Assembly: GCA_004556205.1 (NCBI GenBank)
Contig: SFIL01000018.1
Coordinates: 1-34,137 of the forward strand
Reading direction: 5' to 3'
From: Clostridiales bacterium
GTDB lineage: Bacteria; Bacillota; Clostridia; Oscillospirales; Oscillospiraceae
DNA: 34,137 bases
The notes below the pieces were generated by a model, which saw nothing but the letters and a program-made list of their open reading frames with translations, did not search any database and had not been told where the DNA came from. Made by a program: the position numbers and the translations under genes. The number at the start of each line of letters is the position of its first letter. Position 1 is the first letter of the stretch. Below, piece after piece: positions 30,968-34,137 of the stretch.

Positions 30968-32290
30968 TCAATAGTTTCTGCGCAGGCCCTTCGGATAGTG
31001 ATTTTTCAAAATGCCGTCCGCACCGCGCGCCCAACCGAGTCCGTGACCGTCCACGGTGACGAGTACCCAGCTGCGCTTGTCAGACGGCAGCGTTTCGCCG
31101 CGCAGATAAGCGGCGATCTCAGGGCTGTCCGCAGAGAAATCTATAGCATTTGGAAACGTTTCCGACCAAAGCGCTAATGCGTGCGCAGGGACAAAACGCC
31201 CCTTGCGTGTCTCGCCAAGCTCCAAGCCTGCCCGTAAAACGCGCAAACCGCGGAGATCGGGCAGCTCCTGCGGCGCGAGGAACCACGTCTCTCCGAAGCA
31301 GACAGGCACACCGTTAAGCGCAATGCCGTTTTCCGCGAGAAATGTGCCGACCTCCTCAGGCAGAGGGACCGCGCGCTGTAGGGGAACGTCGTTTCGCGTA
31401 TCGCCGCGCCGTTCCAGCACCGCCGCGAAGTGACCTTCGCCGCGCAGCTTGTGCGGGAACAGGCGTAAGGTATTTTCAACGCCCTCAGCGGGCTCGGCGA
31501 TCCAATCGGGTCTGCCGCGGTCAAAATACGGCGCGTCGCAGGGGACAACGGAAAAATCGGGGTGTCTGTGCAGAAATGCACTGATAACACCCTCGTTTTC
31601 CTCGGGCGAGAAGGTGCAGGTGGAGTAAACCAAACGCCCGCCCGCCTTGAGCATGGCGGCGGCAGATTCTAAAATTTCACCCTGCCGCGCGGCGCACATG
31701 GCGACTGTCTCCTCGCTCCAATCGCTGACAGCGGCGTCCTCCTTGCGGAACATTCCCTCGCCGGAGCACGGCGCGTCAACGAGAATGCGGTCAAAATACT
31801 GTGGGAAGCGCTCTGCCAATTTCGCGGGGTGCTCGTTCAGCACGAGCGCGTTTGCCACGCCCATGCGCTCAATGTTCGAAGATAAAATGCGCGCCCGCTT
31901 GGGATGAATCTCGTTGCAGACGAGCAATCCCAGACCTTGCATGGCGGCGGCAAGCTGTGTCGTCTTTCCGCCGGGTGCGGCGCACAGGTCAAGCACGCGC
32001 TCTTCCGGCTGTGCGGAGAGAAGCTCGGCGGGCGCCATCGCGCTCGGCTCTTGCAAATAGTACAGCCCCGCGTCATGATACGGGTGCAGCCCCGGGCGCA
32101 GAGACGGGTCGTAATAATACCCGTTCGGCTCCCACGCGACACGGTCCCCGCAAAAGGACAGGGGAGAGGATACCTTGCGCGGGTTCAAGCGGATACCGAC
32201 ATTGCGGGCCAGCTCGTAGGACGCGAGAAAGGCATCGAATTCGTCGCCGAGCAGACGGCGCATACGCGCAAGAAAAGCATCAGGGAGCAT
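30968..32290 (-). CDS. rsmF: RsmF/RsmB-family 16S rRNA m5C methyltransferase
   Basis: A 440-residue NOL1/NOP2/Sun-family enzyme. The SAM-binding motif is LDLCAAPGGKT (100-110). The two cysteines of the family mechanism are Cys175 in DAPCSGEGMFRK and the nucleophile Cys225 in YSTCTFSPEENE. The C-terminal third (about 290-440) is a PUA/FAU-like RNA-binding region ending GADGILKNHYPKGLRRNY, typical of the RsmF-like group rather than RsmB, which has an N-terminal NusB-like domain. It methylates cytosine in 16S rRNA. GGAGG precedes the ATG. It is monocistronic behind its own promoter. Confidence 0.9.
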   Translation of the reverse strand: MLPDAFLARMRRLLGDEFDAFLASYELARNVGIRLNPRKVSSPLSFCGDRVAWEPNGYYYDPSLRPGLHPYHDAGLYYLQEPSAMAPAELLSAQPEERVLDLCAAPGGKTTQLAAAMQGLGLLVCNEIHPKRARILSSNIERMGVANALVLNEHPAKLAERFPQYFDRILVDAPCSGEGMFRKEDAAVSDWSEETVAMCAARQGEILESAAAMLKAGGRLVYSTCTFSPEENEGVISAFLHRHPDFSVVPCDAPYFDRGRPDWIAEPAEGVENTLRLFPHKLRGEGHFAAVLERRGDTRNDVPLQRAVPLPEEVGTFLAENGIALNGVPVCFGETWFLAPQELPDLRGLRVLRAGLELGETRKGRFVPAHALALWSETFPNAIDFSADSPEIAAYLRGETLPSDKRSWVLVTVDGHGLGWARGADGILKNHYPKGLRRNY

Positions 32291-32322
32291 AAAAACCTCC
32301 GAAGCAAGCGTTATTTTGCGCT

Positions 32323-32351
32323 ATCATACCACGGCAAACGGGAAAAGACAA
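32323..32351 (-). promoter_or_regulatory. Promoter of the RsmF-like gene
   Basis: On the minus strand TTGTCT (32346-32351) and TATGAT (32323-32328) are 17 nt apart, with TGG forming an extended -10. Confidence 0.7.
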
Positions 32352-32399
32352 GACATTTTTCGTCGCAGTGCCGTGCGAATCGCTCACCTTATAGGGCTT

Positions 32400-32543
32400 T
32401 CAATCTTTCTGTATGAGAATTCTCGATATGTTTTGAGAAGCGCTGAATTAACCGTGAGAGCGGTCAGCACAAAGACCTTCGATGCCTTGTGTTATGCCCT
32501 TGACTGCGAAGTGCAGGATATTTTGGAATTTGTGAAAGAATGA
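32400..32543 (+). pseudogene. C-terminal remnant of a Cro/C1-type XRE protein
   Basis: The last 26 codons read VSTKTFDALCYALDCEVQDI, then LEFVKE. This matches the C-terminal end of the small XRE proteins that finish in a KICxALDCxxxDILE pattern. The N-terminal helix-turn-helix core is missing and the upstream frame is unrelated. No start or ribosome binding site supports expression. A hairpin GGTTCGGC...GCCGGCCGAACC follows at about 32557-32582. The rest of 32544-32810 shows nothing I can support as a gene. Confidence 0.5.
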
Positions 32544-32810
32544 GAAAATCGCGTGTCGGTTCGGCGCGAAGCCGGCCGAACCGCATCGAAAAAAGAGTGC
32601 GGGCTGTGCAAATCCTGTCATTAACAGCGCAATTGGAAGAAATCATCACAAATTATCAAAAGCCTTGGGTGCCGCCCGACAGTGCGGCCCGTGACGACTG
32701 TGTGCGCTCTGCCGGAATGCAGAAAGCTTGTGCGTTTGGTGGAAACCCTCGCTTCTGTCGTACGCTGATGGATGGCAAACGGACTTTTTTTGAAAAAAAG
32801 AAAAAAAGTG

Positions 32811-32839
32811 TTGACAAAATGCGACTGCCTCGCTATAAT
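32811..32839 (+). promoter_or_regulatory. Consensus promoter of the tRNA operon
   Basis: TTGACA (32811-32816) and TATAAT (32834-32839) match the sigma-A consensus exactly with a 17-nt spacer. The -10 ends 20 nt before tRNA-Thr, as expected for a strong stable-RNA promoter. Confidence 0.95.
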
Positions 32840-32859
32840 AATCATGCTCTGTTTGAGAT

Positions 32860-32935
32860 GCCGGTATAGCTCAGCCGGTAGAGCAGCTGATTTGTAATCA
32901 GCAGGTCGGGGGTTCGAGTCCGTCTACCGGCTCCA
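32860..32935 (+). tRNA. tRNA-Thr (anticodon TGT)
   Basis: A 76-nt cloverleaf. The acceptor arm pairs GCCGGTA with TACCGGC. The anticodon stem GCTGA/TCAGC closes the loop TTTGTAA with anticodon TGT. The T-arm contains GGTTCGAGTCC. The 3' CCA is encoded. It reads ACA and, by wobble, other Thr codons. Confidence 0.96.
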
Positions 32936-32966
32936 CAGTGCTTCTGAAACAGGCGAAACCGAATAT

Positions 32967-33051
32967 GGGGGAATTCCCGAGTGGCCAAAGGGGGCAGACT
33001 GTAAATCTGTTAGCAGTGCTTTCGGTGGTTCGAATCCACCTTCCCCCACCA
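32967..33051 (+). tRNA. tRNA-Tyr (anticodon GTA)
   Basis: An 85-nt tRNA with a long variable arm, as bacterial tRNA-Tyr has. The acceptor arm pairs GGGGGAA with TTCCCCC, the anticodon stem GCAGA/TCTGT closes the loop CTGTAAA with anticodon GTA, and the T-loop region is GGTTCGAATCC. The 3' CCA is encoded. It is cotranscribed with tRNA-Thr, 31 nt downstream. Confidence 0.96.
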
Positions 33052-33052
33052 G

Positions 33053-33080
33053 AAAAAAGCACGCGAAAGCGTGCTTTTTT
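33053..33080 (+). terminator. Terminator of the tRNA operon
   Basis: A 12-bp A/T-ended stem (33053-33064 with 33069-33080) with a GAAA loop and a TTTTTT tail. It starts one nt after the tRNA-Tyr CCA. Confidence 0.93.
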
Positions 33081-33082
33081 CA

Positions 33083-33259
33083 ACGAAATAAATCCCTTGC
33101 GGGATTTGAGAAATACGCTTCGCGTGTGAAATATGGCTTCGCCATGTGAAATGCCTGCGGGCGTGAGTGGATTTATTTCATTTCACTTTCCGCGTGAGCG
33201 GAAAATTTCACAAGCGCGACAGCGCTTATTTCACATTTTGCGTCAGCAAAATATTTCAC
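33083..33259. repeat. Array of seven different hairpins joined by constant 7-nt linkers
   Basis: Seven hairpins of different sequence abut 7-nt linkers with no spare bases in each half. The hairpins are 33090-33107, 33115-33125, 33133-33145, 33153-33162, 33187-33204, 33212-33227 and 33235-33252. The left-half linkers are GAGAAAT, GTGAAAT and GTGAAAT (33108, 33126, 33146), with ACGAAAT before the first hairpin and GTGAGTG after the fourth. The right-half linkers are ATTTCAC, the exact complement, at 33180, 33205, 33228 and 33253. GAAATAAATCC (33085-33095) and GGATTTATTTC (33169-33179) bracket the left half as an inverted repeat. Loops are TTGC/TTC/TTC/TGCG on the left and GTGA/GACA/GTCA on the right. 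I do not recognise the element. Confidence 0.85.
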
Positions 33260-33272
33260 AAAAACCTGCCGT

Positions 33273-33319
33273 GGGTACGAATCCATCCATCAAAACGCAA
33301 ATCCATCTTTTTCGTACCC
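33273..33319. repeat. Inverted repeat GGGTACGAA...TTCGTACCC
   Basis: Nine-base arms lie at 33273-33281 and 33311-33319, with two AATCCATC direct repeats between them (33280 and 33299 onward). It lies directly after the hairpin array and could be part of the same element or a recombination site. Confidence 0.5.
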
Positions 33320-33357
33320 CATAGACAACACGTGTGGTCTAAATGACTGCACGACGG

Positions 33358-33386
33358 AAACCGCTAGTGAAAACCAGCGGTTTTTT
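33358..33386 (+). terminator. Terminator-like hairpin before the DUF4417 gene
   Basis: The stem AAACCGCT/AGCGGTTT (33358-33365 and 33376-33383) has a 10-nt loop and a TTTTTTG tail. No gene upstream on the plus strand needs it except the tRNA operon, which already has its own terminator. It would insulate the DUF4417 gene, or end a transcript of the hairpin array. Confidence 0.75.
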
Positions 33387-33484
33387 GTTTTTTCTTCAGA
33401 ATTGCACAAAACAGTGCTGCTTTCATGCGATTTGAGCCTACAGTTAGAAGGACAAATTCCTTACGAACCGCAGGAGGTCAAACT

Positions 33485-34137
33485 ATGACAGAAGAAAACT
33501 ACAATTACCGCACCAGTCAGGCACTATTACGCAACCAATTCCCCGGAAAAGGAAAACTGCAAATTCCCATTATTCCCAAGTTTGAAGCCAAGCCGGGAGA
33601 CTTTGATGATCTGCTGCTGATTGGCTTCGACAAGACCCACCTTGAAGATAATAATCATTTAGACCGGATGGTGCATTTCTTCCTGTACGATTACCGTTTC
33701 GAGCGGGCCTGGAAGAATCCCGACAACGATATTGAAAAGTTGTCCCGGTACAGAGCCGTTCTTTCCCCGGATTTCAGTATGTATCTGGAAATGGCTCCGG
33801 TGATGCAGATCTACAATGTATTCCGCAACCGCTGGTGCGGTGCGTACTGGGCATCTAAGGGTATCCGTGTCATTCCCTCCGTCAACTGGGGCGATGAATC
33901 CACATTCGATTTCTGTTTCCAGGGGATTGAAAAAGGTAGTACTGTGGCAGTATCTACCTACATGGCATCGGAACATGATTACAGGCAGGATCAAAAAGAG
34001 TGGTTCATGGCAGGCTATCATGAAATGCTGCGGCAAATCGAACCGGAACGGATCATCTGCTACAACACCCCATTCCCTGAAATGACCGGCAATATTGTCT
34101 ATGTGGATTATGACCGCAGTTCCTGGCGGTATATGAA
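33485..34137 (+). CDS. DUF4417 domain protein (partial, runs off the window)
   Basis: At least 217 codons are open to the right edge. AGGAGG is 8 nt before the ATG. The protein contains SPDFSMYLEM, QIYNVFRNRWCGAYW, IRVIPSVNWGDE and FDFCFQGIEKGSTVAVST, the recognisable core of the DUF4417 family. Its function is unknown; members are often seen on phage-like or integrative elements of Firmicutes. Codon use is less GC-rich than in the tRNA-proximal core genes. Together with the tRNA-Tyr upstream and the hairpin array, this may be the edge of a mobile element. Confidence 0.8.
   Translation, partial: MTEENYNYRTSQALLRNQFPGKGKLQIPIIPKFEAKPGDFDDLLLIGFDKTHLEDNNHLDRMVHFFLYDYRFERAWKNPDNDIEKLSRYRAVLSPDFSMYLEMAPVMQIYNVFRNRWCGAYWASKGIRVIPSVNWGDESTFDFCFQGIEKGSTVAVSTYMASEHDYRQDQKEWFMAGYHEMLRQIEPERIICYNTPFPEMTGNIVYVDYDRSSWRYM

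Noticed and set aside
32540..32869. A 109-codon plus-strand open frame before the tRNAs
   Set aside because: It runs through the consensus tRNA promoter into tRNA-Thr, lacks a ribosome binding site and has no recognisable domain.
32940..33051. Proteins encoded across the tRNA pair (minus-strand 61-codon and plus-strand 63-codon frames)
   Set aside because: They are translations of the tRNA-Tyr gene, of the type often misannotated as small hypothetical proteins.
33083..33259. CRISPR array
   Set aside because: Repeats are only 7 nt, the variable units are palindromes, the orientation inverts in the middle and no cas genes are present.

Overview
The window reads as chromosomal DNA of a GC-rich (roughly 55-60 percent by eye), spore-forming Clostridia-type Firmicute, most likely of the Oscillospirales/Ruminococcaceae group. 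The evidence is SpoIIID, the holB-ricT pair, strong AGGAGG ribosome binding sites, Firmicute-type sigma-A promoters, an S-layer-anchored 5'-nucleotidase and many GC-rich palindromic intergenic repeats. The organism call is inference; no rRNA or marker alignment is available.

Layout. Positions 1-1390 hold the start of a probable serA and serC, both on the minus strand (serine synthesis). spoIIID (minus) follows, with a sigma-E-like promoter. Positions 2208-5135 hold a selenium/molybdenum module: a ModE-like regulator divergent from yqeC, yqeB and selD, the set that accompanies selenium-dependent molybdenum hydroxylases. A secreted 1094-residue 5'-nucleotidase with SLH repeats (minus) faces a plus-strand pair, uridine kinase-like and glpK. 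Next are an XRE regulator fused to a membrane/LiaF-like domain, and a minus-strand block: a DUF2156 protein and a GNAT with overlapping frames, then holB and ricT behind their own promoter.

An AT-rich GtrII-like membrane glycosyltransferase (17077-18690) stands out as a probable import. It is followed by mnmA (with an internal deletion), a cyclophilin lipoprotein and topB. Positions 22849-26264 hold a tightly overlapping four-gene minus operon: acyltransferase, GT8, GT8, acyltransferase. This looks like a glycolipid or envelope-glycan pathway that I cannot name. An XRE/membrane regulator, a FAD-Rieske oxidoreductase, a TRIC-type channel, murA and an RsmF-type rRNA methyltransferase follow.

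The right end has tRNA-Thr and tRNA-Tyr under a perfect consensus promoter, their terminator, and then a strikingly regular array of seven different hairpins joined by constant 7-nt linkers (33083-33259). The linkers invert at the middle of the array. Beyond it is a DUF4417 gene that runs off the window. This hairpin array is the best candidate here for an undescribed element. At least three families of dispersed short repeats occupy the intergenic gaps, and two of them overlap gene 3' ends.
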